Below are positions 27,701-35,898 of a stretch of 64,000 nt of DNA, piece after piece (position 1 is the first letter of the stretch; each line of letters opens with the position of its first letter). Source of the DNA: Kocuria sp. (lineage in GTDB: Bacteria; Actinomycetota; Actinomycetes; Actinomycetales; Micrococcaceae); contig JAUNHG010000004.1 in NCBI GenBank assembly GCA_030524035.1, positions 85,363 through 149,362 on the forward strand, written 5' to 3'. A model generated the notes under the pieces. The model was not told the origin of the DNA, made no database searches, and was given only the letters and a program-made list of their open reading frames with translations. The translations under genes and the position numbers were made by a program.

Positions 27701-29647
27701 CAAAACTTCCTCAATCAGGTCTTCCGTGCGGGCTTCTGGTGGGCCCACGGGATCCACCCCGTCTGGCAGTAATACCCCAAAGTCGTACAGCTGGAATTCG
27801 CGACCATCAGCCGGTGTGATTTCGTAGGGCTTCTGGTCCAGCACCGTCATACCTAAGTTTTGTTCCAGCGGCAACAGTTCAGTGAGCGTTAAACGCCTCG
27901 TTAAATAGACATTCAACCGCACTTGCCCGCTGGTATCGCCATGTGCTGCAGCAACGCGCACTTCAGCGGGTTGTTCAGATTCCTGGGCGGAAAGCATTTC
28001 GCAGCGTTGAAGATCCGCCACAGCGTCCGCGATCTGGTAATCCGCCCGGTACGCCGGCGGGAAAGCCTCAGCCCAGTGATAGGCGTATTGACGAGCCACT
28101 TCCCCCGTAAATTCCTTGCCCACAGCGCGCACCAGGGCTTCGGGCCAAGATCGCACGGCGGAACGCACCCGGGATTCCAACTCCGGCATGTCCACCGACG
28201 GCGCAGTGTCATGCGGTAGCCGCAACCGGAAGAATACCCGCGCCAAGGCAGAGGAGGACAGCCGAACATGGAAATCCACGTCCGTGGCGCCGTACGTCTG
28301 CGTCAGCACATCAGAAATCCGTTGCCGCACGGAGGTGGTGTACCGGTCGCGAGGTAAATACACCACAGCGGATACGAACCTGCCGAATAAATCTGGACGC
28401 ACAAAAACTTTGGTCACCCGCCGTTCGTCCAACCCCAACACACCGCGGGCCACATCCGTGAGTTCGTCCGTGGACATATGCAGCAGTTCTTCGCGTGGGT
28501 ATTCCTCCATGATGCTCAGTAAGTCACGGGCGGAATGCGAATCGTCGCGGAATCCAAAACGGGAGGCCACAGCCTGCACCTTGTCCTGAACCCACGGGGT
28601 TTCCCGGGCAGGGGTGGCGTAGGCTTTACGGGCGAACAGGCCGATCATCAGGTACTCCCCGTCCACCTGACCATCAGCGCCAAACCTGCGCACGCCCACA
28701 TAATCCAGGAATTCATTGCGGTGCACCTGGGAGCGGGTATTGGCTTTGGTCACGAACAAGGTTTCGGCGTCTTTGGCGTGTTCCTGTGCTTGCTGGGTCA
28801 GCTTTCGACGGTATGGGGTCTCATGGGTGTCTTCCCGCAGCAGGCCCAGTCCAGTGTCCGGCCGGGACATCAAATACAGGTCATCTTCAGGGCCTTCGAG
28901 GTCATACTCTTTGACACCCATCAACACAAAATTGCCATCTAGCATCCAGCGCAGGAACGCTTGCGTGGATGCAACGTCGTTGAGTTGAGGATTGCGTTGG
29001 GGCACACCGTCCAGGGCGACAGCCACGTTTTCCACGGCATCCCGCATGGCTTGGTGGTCGCGGGCGATCACGCTGACGTCGTCAAGCACGGGACGAAGGT
29101 CTTGGATCAACCGGGATGCGGCGTCATCGTCAAGTTCGCTGGTCAGCACCACCTGCACCCAAGATTCGACAGTGACGTTGCCGCCAGACTGGCTGACAGC
29201 CGGAATCACCTGGGTGTCACCGCTGGAGTAGGACGTCAGGTCAGGGACTTCGTCAACCGAGGTCAGCACGCCGTCGTCGTCGCGGGTGACACGCACAATG
29301 GGGTGAATCACTAACCTTGCGCCGCCCCACTTCTGGGCGATTTGGGTGTTAATAGTGGACACCACGTACGGAACATCTTCTGTGACCACGTACAGCACAC
29401 ACCGGCGGGGTTCGCGTTCCACGTGGATCAGGGTTTGCCCTGCGCTGCGCTGGTGCGCCACTTCCCGGTGACGGTTAGCTCTCTGAATGAGCGAATCCAC
29501 CGGGCGCGGTGCCAGGTCTTCGTCGGAAACTGCAGCGTAGTACGCTCGTATCCACGCGTTGTCTCCGGTGAAGCGGGAGGCTTGAGGCACCTTGGGGAGG
29601 GGTGCTGTGTTGTCGTCCACCCCTGCACGGTACTTATCCTGTGTCAC
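24740..29647 (-). CDS. gdh: NAD-specific glutamate dehydrogenase, 180-kDa class
   Basis: A 1,635-residue enzyme, the usual length for the large NAD-GDH class that deaminates glutamate to 2-oxoglutarate for catabolism. The N-terminal half holds regulatory (ACT-like) regions. The catalytic domain begins near residue 770, with RFGPVSRGGLRWSDRREDF and KAQMVKNAVIIPSGAKGCFF carrying the substrate-binding and catalytic Lys residues. The NAD-binding part includes VVGVGDMSGDVFGNGMLLS. GTG 29647 has only a weak GAG upstream. A carboxylesterase start follows its TGA by 17 bases, while the other repeat copy ends in TAA, so this 3' flank may have been acquired. Confidence 0.95.
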   Translation of the reverse strand: MTQDKYRAGVDDNTAPLPKVPQASRFTGDNAWIRAYYAAVSDEDLAPRPVDSLIQRANRHREVAHQRSAGQTLIHVEREPRRCVLYVVTEDVPYVVSTINTQIAQKWGGARLVIHPIVRVTRDDDGVLTSVDEVPDLTSYSSGDTQVIPAVSQSGGNVTVESWVQVVLTSELDDDAASRLIQDLRPVLDDVSVIARDHQAMRDAVENVAVALDGVPQRNPQLNDVASTQAFLRWMLDGNFVLMGVKEYDLEGPEDDLYLMSRPDTGLGLLREDTHETPYRRKLTQQAQEHAKDAETLFVTKANTRSQVHRNEFLDYVGVRRFGADGQVDGEYLMIGLFARKAYATPARETPWVQDKVQAVASRFGFRDDSHSARDLLSIMEEYPREELLHMSTDELTDVARGVLGLDERRVTKVFVRPDLFGRFVSAVVYLPRDRYTTSVRQRISDVLTQTYGATDVDFHVRLSSSALARVFFRLRLPHDTAPSVDMPELESRVRSAVRSWPEALVRAVGKEFTGEVARQYAYHWAEAFPPAYRADYQIADAVADLQRCEMLSAQESEQPAEVRVAAAHGDTSGQVRLNVYLTRRLTLTELLPLEQNLGMTVLDQKPYEITPADGREFQLYDFGVLLPDGVDPVGPPEARTEDLIEEVLCAVLSGRSESDALDRLVLTERLHWRTVAVLRAYVKYLLQLGVPYSFDFMADTLLMHAAVTRAVVELFDVSFNPDRYVLPDGKPDDQARENARQQAWSVVEAALEEIPTLDADRFLRTLAEVVNATLRTNAYQTDRSTIAFKIDPRRITAAPLPRPQFEIWVWSPRVEGTHLRFGPVSRGGLRWSDRREDFRTEVLGLVKAQMVKNAVIIPSGAKGCFFPKQLPDPAVDRAAWAAEGEAAYKEFVGALLDITDNLEVSSGDDHSDQTVIPQRTVRRDGDDSYLVVAADKGTARFSDTANAISVERGFWLGDAFASGGSVGYDHKAMGITARGAWESVKRHFFELGHDTQTQDFTVVGVGDMSGDVFGNGMLLSEHIKLVAAFDHRDIFVDPNPDPAVSYLERQRLFHLSRSSWQDYDPQKISHGGGVYSRQSKSVPISAEVRQALDLPESTTQLSPIDFIRAILQAPVDLFYNGGIGTYIKGSGESHADVGDKANDAIRVDGEQLRVKVVGEGGNLGATQLGRIEAANNGVLINTDAIDNSGGVESSDREVNIKILVDRMVTAGRLAADDRAEFIESMTGDVAGLVLRTNVAQNVTLTVDRWKSADYLVTYERLMEWLTETADLDRSIEFLPDTEAMEQRIAAGETMSSPELSVLTAYAKIQLSEALIRSDLADDPWTSAAVEAYFPAPVVERFGADLQNHPLRRQILCTMVANHMINVGGASFAFRAMDETSCTPVELAKAFLATVEIFAVDSYLDQVAHLPAEIPTELWVQMLQDQRRLVDRSVRWLISRGETSNPVGDVVQRYAPVAQLRGADTVLLGQQAQVRDDELLAAALDQGVPEGVAREWSRMLDSYPLLDVVRLGSQAGVDVELVGRVYFLLYDRFGIASLLERISGLSQSTRWESLARISLREDVYSMVVSMVAQALRMEGDTPEKHVQAWESAYEAQLSRLRSVMESAVGRGTNDSTDDLAALSVILRAMRAAVQD
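24742..26784. repeat. 2,043-bp direct repeat, copy 2 (inside full gdh)
   Basis: The partner of 14592-16634, in the same orientation. Here it is the uninterrupted 3' part of the full-length gene. No mismatch was found by eye, which points to a recent event or ongoing gene conversion. Confidence 0.9.
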
Positions 29648-29768
29648 TACTCGATCACGCCTTTGTGAGCAATTGCGCGAGCACAGGTAAGGTCACAGGC
29701 CCGCGCACCGATGGGTACCTCACTCACCCTAGCGCCCGAGGTCAGATTCCCAGAAGTTGACCGCCCTG

Positions 29769-30326
29769 TTAATCGTTCGTTGTTGGTTGATGCACGGGAG
29801 GGACGGCAGCTAATAAATGGTCGTCCACCAAAACAACTTCCACGTTGGCTACGCGTTCAGTTTTCGTGCCATGCAAGTGGCTCATAGTTAATCGGATTAA
29901 TGCCCCGTGAGACACCATCAGCACATTCCGATCCGGGAATTGTTGTTGTATTTGGCGCAAAGCCCGTAAAGATCGATGCAGAACTTCTTCTTTCGGCTCC
30001 GCCACTTCGCGTAATTTCCGCTGTTCTTGTGCGGAAACACCGGCAAAACTGCGGCCTTCGTTAGGACCGAATGAGCGTTCCACCAGGTCGTAGTAGGTGG
30101 GTCCGAGCTCTACCCCAAGTTCCCGGGCCACAATCTGCCCGGTTTCACGCGCACGCCCTAAGGGGGAAGTCACCACCAAGTCCCACGCGGGTTCCGAGCC
30201 TTTCAAGGCTTGCGCTGCTTCAACAGCTTGTGCGCGTCCGGTGTTGTTGAGCGGGATTTCTGATCGGCCTTGTAAACGCTGGGCACGGTTCCAGTCGGTT
30301 TCACCGTGACGCATAAACGCGAGCAC
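29769..30326 (-). CDS. Histidine phosphatase superfamily (phosphoglycerate-mutase-like)
   Basis: A 185-residue protein with the RHGETDWN motif at residue 6, whose His is phosphorylated, and later SHGALIRL with the second catalytic His. It fits the cobC/GpmB-like group of small phosphatases rather than a true glycolytic mutase. GTG 30326 has GGAGG at 7 nt. It sits 121 bases upstream of gdh on the same strand and may share its transcript. Confidence 0.88.
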   Translation of the reverse strand: MLAFMRHGETDWNRAQRLQGRSEIPLNNTGRAQAVEAAQALKGSEPAWDLVVTSPLGRARETGQIVARELGVELGPTYYDLVERSFGPNEGRSFAGVSAQEQRKLREVAEPKEEVLHRSLRALRQIQQQFPDRNVLMVSHGALIRLTMSHLHGTKTERVANVEVVLVDDHLLAAVPPVHQPTTND

Positions 30327-30567
30327 GCGGGTTCCTCCAAAATGTTCGGGGCACCGACGTCACCGCAACGCTGGCCTACACAAGGCTTGTGTGAGCGTTC
30401 CGTCGGATTGATCGCTCCCCCATTGTCCTCGATAACTAAGCGAGACGTCAGTTCTCTGGGCGCGGGGCGCGGCACGGGCTGGTGGGAGCACAGTCCCTGG
30501 GCATGCCGTCCTGTCACCCTGCCCCTGCCTGTATACCCTGGAGATCCTAACGATTGATTGGACACAC

Positions 30568-31011
30568 ATGGATTCTGTTGTTCTGGGCACTGTGCTCTAC
30601 TCCGCTGCTGCGGCTGCTTGTTATGGGCTAGTGGGGTTAGTCCTGCTGACTTTGGGGTATTGGGTGATTGACCTGCTAACTCCAGGCAAGCTCCACCAGC
30701 TGATCTGGGTTGATCGCAATCGTGGTGCCGTGCTGGTGTTGGCCGCCTCCGTGTTGGCTATGGCTTTGATCATCCGTGCCGCCATTGAAGCTTCCGCGTC
30801 TGTGCTGTGGCTGGGGTTGATGACCACGCTGCTGTATGGGGTCATCGGTCTGCTGCTCATGGCGGTGTCGTTCTTCCTGATGGACCTCGTGGCACCTGGC
30901 AAACTGGGGGATTTGATCGTGGATGATGATGACCACATGCACCCTGCTGTATGGATCACCGCCGCCACACACCTATCTGTGGGTCTTGTGGTGGCCGCCG
31001 CCATTGCATAA
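30568..31011 (+). CDS. DUF350 membrane protein
   Basis: A 147-residue protein with four hydrophobic segments arranged as two similar halves. Each half has a run such as GLVGLVLLTLGYWVIDLLTPGKL or GVIGLLLMAVSFFLMDLVAPGKL, with the D-L-x-x-PGKL repeat typical of DUF350. It starts with ATG 30568, divergent from the phosphatase gene. Function of the family is unknown; some members accompany proteins of membrane stress or glutathionylspermidine metabolism, but nothing here shows that. Confidence 0.85.
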   Translation: MDSVVLGTVLYSAAAAACYGLVGLVLLTLGYWVIDLLTPGKLHQLIWVDRNRGAVLVLAASVLAMALIIRAAIEASASVLWLGLMTTLLYGVIGLLLMAVSFFLMDLVAPGKLGDLIVDDDDHMHPAVWITAATHLSVGLVVAAAIA

Positions 31012-31023
31012 GCAAAAATCGAG

Positions 31024-31179
31024 TCAATGGGGACGGCCCGCCCAAGGAGCCAAAATTTCCTGTTGCTGTGTGCTTAATCGCAGCACCTGTTGCCGCTGGG
31101 GGTCATAAAGCGCTGAACCATCCGCCTCAGCGTCATCTATCGATATGTGAGCAACGTCTTGTGCGTTGGACTTCGTCAT
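31024..31179 (-). CDS. Small hypothetical protein of 51 residues
   Basis: ATG 31179 has AGGAG about 12 nt upstream and opens a 51-residue acidic protein (MTKSNAQDVAHISIDDAEAD at the start, ending ILAPWAGRPH). The stop lies 13 bases from the convergent DUF350 stop. No family is recognised. The ribosome-binding site and the neat packing against the DUF350 gene support it; a longer frame upstream is probably not translated. Confidence 0.45.
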   Translation of the reverse strand: MTKSNAQDVAHISIDDAEADGSALYDPQRQQVLRLSTQQQEILAPWAGRPH

Positions 31180-31318
31180 AGGTGGGTGTTTCTCCTTATG
31201 ATTCGGCCGGGCTGGTGCGTTATGCGCGTTATGGCATCTGAAGGTTTCGCCGCTATGGTTGCCTGCCGGCCCACCATTAGCTCTGGTTGCACAAACCATG
31301 GGGAAAGGAGCTGCAAGG

Positions 31319-31957
31319 TTGCATTGGATCAGGCGAACAGCACGGATTCTGGGGACCGTGATCGGGTCAGCAGTAGTGCTGACCGTCGTGTGGTTAATGG
31401 TATGCACGGCGGTACTCATACACCCCAACGTCACAGAGAACCCAGAACCCGCTGATGCCCTTCTTGTGCTGGGTCCTGCAGATCCCAAGCGCGTGGAAGC
31501 AGCCAAGAAAATCATGGAAGACGGTAAAGCGCCCGTGGTGGTGTATGCCACCCCTGATCCGGTGGAAGGTACCTGGCCATCGGACGCTGAGTTTATTGAA
31601 GAACGCCCCCACTGCGATCAACAAGACCTCCCGTATGAAGTCATGTGTTTTAAGCCCAATCCATCCACGACGCAGGGTGAGGCGATGAAACTGCGGGAAC
31701 TGGCAGAGGAACGGGGGTGGGATAACGTGATGGTGCTAACGTACCGCCCACATGTGGCACGCTCGCAAATGATTATTGAACGCTGTTTTGACGGCACCAC
31801 CCAGTGGCCAACATTTGATTATTGGGGCAATGATTATCCCTTGACCAGCCGTTCCACGTGGCGAGAATACGTTTATCAGTCAGCAGGATTCTTGAAAGCT
31901 TGGGTAACCCCCGGGTGTGATACCCAACTCCCGTGGCAGCCCAAAACAGAGCCCTAA
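31319..31957 (+). CDS. YdcF/ElyC-like DUF218 protein with N-terminal anchor
   Basis: A 212-residue protein from TTG 31319, which has AAAGGAG at 8 nt; the frame is open from 31259 but without a site. One membrane segment (ILGTVIGSAVVLTVVWLMV) is followed by a DUF218-type domain: ADALLVLGPAD, STTQGEAMKL and VMVLTYRPHVARSQMI. This fold is found in E. coli YdcF, SanA and ElyC, which act in envelope biology. The exact reaction is unknown. It is convergent with the AraC gene and overlaps its stop by 4 nt. Confidence 0.75.
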   Translation: MHWIRRTARILGTVIGSAVVLTVVWLMVCTAVLIHPNVTENPEPADALLVLGPADPKRVEAAKKIMEDGKAPVVVYATPDPVEGTWPSDAEFIEERPHCDQQDLPYEVMCFKPNPSTTQGEAMKLRELAEERGWDNVMVLTYRPHVARSQMIIERCFDGTTQWPTFDYWGNDYPLTSRSTWREYVYQSAGFLKAWVTPGCDTQLPWQPKTEP

Positions 31958-32874
31958 GAATGCCACGTGACTGGCCTTTCCAAATTACGATAACGCAATG
32001 GTGTTGTTCCGGTGACCGCCTTGAACTGGCGATTGAAGTTGGACAAGTTAGTAAATCCTACGTCGTGGCAAATCTGGGCAACTGGCAGTGCCGTGGTCTG
32101 CAATAAACGGCAGGCCTCCGTGACCCTCATACGCGTAACCGTTTGAACGAATCCCGCACCCGTGGCTCTGACAAATAACCGGGAAAATGCAGTGCGGCTC
32201 ATGCCCACCTCCTGCGCCAGGTCCTGTGCGCGTAGTCGCTTTTTGGTGTTATTCACGATGTGGTTTAACACCCGATTAAACACATCAACCTCATGGCTTT
32301 TCAGTCGATATGTACCTTCAAACCGGCCCAAGTAGCGGCGATCATGTTGCGGCGAATCCGCCAAAATCCCGAGGAGGTGTATCACGGCAGCCAACCGACG
32401 CATACCGTCCGCCCTGCCCACAGCCTCCAGCGCGGCGGCACCTTCTTGGGCGGTGGTCCCTAAAAATTCGATCCCTCGCGTCGCTGATTTTATGAAAGAG
32501 GCTAGCCCTTTGAGTTCCGGGAAGAATTCAGCAGAAGCCAAAAAAGAGGTTTGATCAAATTGTAAAACAGCATCACGCAACGGAATGCCCTGCGAATAAT
32601 CCCCGTGGGACATCCAATTGTGCGGCACAGCGGGTCCCACCAAGCACAAGTGCCCCGGCGTGAACGGGCCTACATAGTCCCCCACCATCACAGTCCCAGA
32701 AGATTCTCTGATCAGATGAATTTCCACCTCTGGGTGGTAATGCCACCTGGCCAGGGGATGAGGCCACCCGTGTTCGTGCCAGCGCATGGAACTTGAGGGA
32801 TCCGGTATAACTAGCTCACGGACAGGTGGGGTGGCCTCCATCATGGTGCTCTGTGCGGTGGTATTCACCGTCAT
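31954..32874 (-). CDS. AraC-family transcriptional regulator
   Basis: A 306-residue regulator. The N-terminal half is a cupin-type effector domain (HYHPEVEIHLI, GPAVPHNW). The C-terminal 100 residues contain two helix-turn-helix motifs: AQEVGMSRTAFSRLF and ICHDVGFTNLSNFNRQFK, the second being the AraC signature. AGGAGG lies directly against ATG 32874; the in-frame GTG at 32868 has better spacing and may be the true start. It lies downstream of the dehydrogenase and carrier genes on the same strand and probably controls them in response to a sugar or polyol. Confidence 0.9.
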   Translation of the reverse strand: MTVNTTAQSTMMEATPPVRELVIPDPSSSMRWHEHGWPHPLARWHYHPEVEIHLIRESSGTVMVGDYVGPFTPGHLCLVGPAVPHNWMSHGDYSQGIPLRDAVLQFDQTSFLASAEFFPELKGLASFIKSATRGIEFLGTTAQEGAAALEAVGRADGMRRLAAVIHLLGILADSPQHDRRYLGRFEGTYRLKSHEVDVFNRVLNHIVNNTKKRLRAQDLAQEVGMSRTAFSRLFVRATGAGFVQTVTRMRVTEACRLLQTTALPVAQICHDVGFTNLSNFNRQFKAVTGTTPLRYRNLERPVTWHS

Positions 32875-32910
32875 TCCTCCTGAACACTGCTTGTCTATCC
32901 AGCTGCGGCT

Positions 32911-33957
32911 CTAGGAGACCTCCGGGGCCACCCGGATCTGAATCTTGGTATCCATGGCACGGGCTTCGGCTCCCCGTTCAAAAGCTGCAACAGCGTCATT
33001 AAAACCATAGGTAGCACTGATCAGCGCAGAAAGATCCACGGCAGGGGACGCGGCCAGCTCAATAGCACGCGGGTAGGCATTGGCATACCGAAACACTGTT
33101 TCGATGCGTAGTTCACGGGCCTGAGCTGCTGCGATATCCAGCGGAACCGGGTCAACGGGTATACCCACTAGAACCACAGTTGCCCCGGGGGCAGGCACGT
33201 GCCACAGGTTCGTGAATGCGTGGGGGTTGCCGCTGGCTTCAAAAACTACGTCAGCCCCCCATCCGTCAGTGGCTGCCGCGACTACTTCCGCAAGGTTCTC
33301 ACGCGTGGCGTCAACAGGGTGAATTGTTGGGTAGTCAGAGATTTTCTCGAACTTTTCCGACGCCACGTCCGAAATGTATACACGGGACGCACCGCTGGCA
33401 GCAGCCGCAATCGCGGTCAGAACGCCTATGGTGCCCGCCCCCACCACTGCGACAACGTCTCCGGGCGATAGTTGGGCTTTGGTCACCGCGTGCACCGCAA
33501 CAGCAAATGGCTCAATCAGTGCGCCTTCTTCAAAGGACAAGGCCTCCGGCAACTTAAAAGTAAATGCTGCTGGGTGCACAACTTCTGGCTGGAGACACCC
33601 ATCCACTGGGGGCGTAGCCCAGAAGCGAACATCTGGATCCACGTTATACATACCGAGCTTGGATGCTCGTGAGTGGGGATTAGGGATGCCAGGTTCCATA
33701 CATACTCGGTCCCCGGGCTGAAGGGTGGTGACTGCGTTACCAACTTCCAGGACCGTGCCGGAGGCTTCGTGGCCTAGAACCATGGGGGCTTCCACAACAT
33801 ACGGGCCAATGCGTCCGTGTGTGAAGTAATGAATATCGCTGCCACAAATGCCGACGGTGTGCACCGCAATACGGACATCTTCGGGGCCAAGCGGGGGTGG
33901 GGATGGGACGTCGCGGATGGTGATCTGGTTTTGGCGTTCAAGAACAACAGCGTCCAT
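32911..33957 (-). CDS. Zinc alcohol dehydrogenase, sorbitol/xylitol type
   Basis: A 348-residue medium-chain dehydrogenase from ATG 33957 (GGAG about 8 nt upstream; the frame extends to 33999). Zinc and substrate residues lie in [16 protein letters not shown] and LGHEASGTV, typical of polyol dehydrogenases that oxidise sorbitol, xylitol or similar to ketoses with NAD. The Rossmann motif is [15 protein letters not shown]. It follows the MFS carrier gene by 38 bases (counted from the chosen start), consistent with an uptake-and-oxidation operon under the AraC regulator. Substrate is inferred. Confidence 0.88.
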   Translation of the reverse strand: MDAVVLERQNQITIRDVPSPPPLGPEDVRIAVHTVGICGSDIHYFTHGRIGPYVVEAPMVLGHEASGTVLEVGNAVTTLQPGDRVCMEPGIPNPHSRASKLGMYNVDPDVRFWATPPVDGCLQPEVVHPAAFTFKLPEALSFEEGALIEPFAVAVHAVTKAQLSPGDVVAVVGAGTIGVLTAIAAAASGASRVYISDVASEKFEKISDYPTIHPVDATRENLAEVVAAATDGWGADVVFEASGNPHAFTNLWHVPAPGATVVLVGIPVDPVPLDIAAAQARELRIETVFRYANAYPRAIELAASPAVDLSALISATYGFNDAVAAFERGAEARAMDTKIQIRVAPEVS

Positions 33958-33995
33958 GGTGGGTTCTCCTGATTTCGTTGGATCGTGATGGGGCA

Positions 33996-35294
33996 TCATG
34001 ACGTGGTTACTGCGCTAGCTGCGATCGCACCCCTGGATGAATGCGGGAGTACGCGTCCGGTGGCATCGGTAACGCCCGGCTGAGGCGGGTGAATAAAGAA
34101 AGTAATCACCGTGCCCAGGATCATCAGCCCCGCGTACACCCAGCACACACCCAGCGGCCCCACGATGGGCAGCAAAACAGTTGCGATGCCCGGGCCAAGG
34201 AAAGTGGTGAGCCCGGACGCCAAATTGTGTGCAGAAATGGCCGCACCACGGTGCTCTGGTGCCAACGCGGGGAAGATCGCCCCCATCGGCACAAACGCAG
34301 TTACGGCAACCGCAAAGATCACAGCCGCCATGATCATCATGGGGAAATTCGCGCCGAAGATGACGGGGAAATAGGCGAAACATAAGGTGGCAATGGCCAT
34401 ACCCACGAACCCAAACCACCGCATTTGTCGCATCCAGCCGAACCGGTCGCCGATTCGCCCCCAGATGACGTTGGTGACGATAGTGACGGTATTCATCACA
34501 GCCCACATGCTCATCCATTCAGGCAAAGTGAACCAGGCGTCTCCACCGATTTCGCGGGTGGTGAGGTAGAGCGGCATCATCATTGGGAAACCGTAAAGAG
34601 TGAGGTTGCATAACACTCGGATAACAACCGACCGTAAAATGTTGGGGTTTTCCACCAGAATGGTGACTCCACGCAGCAATTCGCGGGTGCGCTGCGAACC
34701 GGTGAGTTTTTCAGGCACGTTTTCAGAGTCCTGGGCCGTCGGAACAAGAAACACACACATGAGGGTGCCAATACCCACAAACAGTAGAGACACCCATAAA
34801 GTGGCGTATTCCCCAATATGAGGGACCATCAAACTAGGCAAAAAAGCGCCCATGGCTCCTAGCCCAAAGGAGAACGACGCCCAGAACCACCCCATTGCGG
34901 AAGCTAATCGTGATTGATCCACCGTTTGGGCGATCAACACCACAAAGGAATACATGAACAACGGGTAAGCGATCCCCCGAAGGCTGTAGAGCAGAATGGT
35001 CCCGGTCACGCTTTGGAGGCCCACAGTGAGGAATAGCACGTGCAACACCATCCACAGCACACCGCCTAGGACCATGAGTCTTTTTGCACCGAAGACTTCA
35101 GCCATCACACCCGTGGTCCAGGCCGCGAAAGCCACCACCAGACCGTAAATCGTAAATGCCAACCCTGCTTGGGTGGGAGTGAAACCGTTGCTTACCAGAA
35201 AACGGGACAGAAAGGTTAGTTCAAAGCCGTCTCCGGTCATGAAAACGGCCAGGGCAATGTAGCCGAACAGTAGTCGGCGGGGCATACCGAACAC
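33996..35294 (-). CDS. MFS transporter, probable sugar/polyol carrier
   Basis: About 432 residues with twelve membrane segments and the MFS motif FGAKRLMVLGG after segment 2. The open frame extends to 35555 but that would run into the tRNA-Leu gene. GTG 35294 (reading V-F-G-M-P-R-R) has AGGAG at 7 nt; ATG 35285 is the alternative. It heads an operon with the polyol-type dehydrogenase and the AraC regulator. Uptake of a polyol is the likely role, from context. Confidence 0.85.
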   Translation of the reverse strand: MFGMPRRLLFGYIALAVFMTGDGFELTFLSRFLVSNGFTPTQAGLAFTIYGLVVAFAAWTTGVMAEVFGAKRLMVLGGVLWMVLHVLFLTVGLQSVTGTILLYSLRGIAYPLFMYSFVVLIAQTVDQSRLASAMGWFWASFSFGLGAMGAFLPSLMVPHIGEYATLWVSLLFVGIGTLMCVFLVPTAQDSENVPEKLTGSQRTRELLRGVTILVENPNILRSVVIRVLCNLTLYGFPMMMPLYLTTREIGGDAWFTLPEWMSMWAVMNTVTIVTNVIWGRIGDRFGWMRQMRWFGFVGMAIATLCFAYFPVIFGANFPMMIMAAVIFAVAVTAFVPMGAIFPALAPEHRGAAISAHNLASGLTTFLGPGIATVLLPIVGPLGVCWVYAGLMILGTVITFFIHPPQPGVTDATGRVLPHSSRGAIAASAVTTS

Positions 35295-35525
35295 CTTGTC
35301 ACTCCTTCGTGATCTCGCTATGGCGTGCACCAACACGGTGATCACGCGAATCAATAACCACAACTTATGGAGTGTGTGCCGGGCCACACTAGCCACACAA
35401 AACGCTATTTTTTTGTACTTTTGTGCACCTGTCGATGACCAACGGAAGATATAGATTGGCACACCAGGCGCGGGGTGGGTAGTATCTACCCGTTGCCCAG
35501 CAGCGTCCGTGCTGCTGACCATCAC

Positions 35526-35609
35526 GCGCGAGTGGCGGAATAGGCAGACGCGCACGGTTCAGGTCCGTGTGCCCGAGAGGGCGTGGGGGTTCAACTCCCC
35601 CCTCGCGCA
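35526..35609 (+). tRNA. tRNA-Leu (CAG)
   Basis: An 84-base type-II tRNA. The acceptor arms GCGCGAG and CTCGCGC pair perfectly. The D-loop has the GG pair, the anticodon stem CACGG/CCGTG encloses the loop TTCAGGT with anticodon CAG, a long variable arm follows (GTGCCCGAGAGGGC region), and the T-arm is GGGGGTTCAACTCCCCC. CCA is not encoded. In mycobacteria a tRNA-Leu lies beside fhaA; here it is 15 kb from fhaA. Confidence 0.97.
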
Positions 35610-35629
35610 CACTGGGTGGTCCGTATAAG

Positions 35630-35644
35630 AACGTGAATCACGTT
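35630..35644. promoter_or_regulatory. Short palindrome after tRNA-Leu
   Basis: AACGTG-AAT-CACGTT is a perfect 6-bp inverted repeat with a 3-base centre, 21 bases after the tRNA. It is the form of a dimeric regulator's site, but no target is evident. It may simply be part of the tRNA trailer. Confidence 0.3.
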
Positions 35645-35659
35645 GTGCGGATAGCCACA

Positions 35660-35699
35660 ATGAGGCCGGATTGCTCCTTCAGGAGCGGTCCGGCCTCAT
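35660..35699. terminator. Hairpin downstream of tRNA-Leu
   Basis: ATGAGGCCGGA (35660-35670) pairs with TCCGGCCTCAT (35689-35699); inside, GCTCC and GGAGC extend the stem. The stem is long and GC-rich but no T-run follows. It is likely the transcription terminator of the tRNA. Confidence 0.65.
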
Positions 35700-35898
35700 G
35701 CATTCCCCGCCGCGCACGCCGACGCGCCTATGGCACCGCGGGGTGAGGCATTGGGCAGCACCGTGTGAAAACCACCGTGATTCTCATGTAACCAAAGCGA
35801 CCCAAGGTACGCCGCTATTGATCCGACCAAGCGACGCATGTTTCATGGAACGTGACGTGCGTCATGCCATGTATTCACACAGCCCACCAGGGGGAACC

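Noticed and set aside
35295..35555. N-terminal extension of the MFS carrier
   Set aside because: It would run through the 3' side of the minus strand opposite tRNA-Leu and lacks membrane character; a GTG with AGGAG is available at 35294.
35671..35898. N-terminal extension of the calcium-repeat protein
   Set aside because: It begins within the tRNA terminator hairpin; the signal peptide and ribosome-binding site mark ATG 35899.
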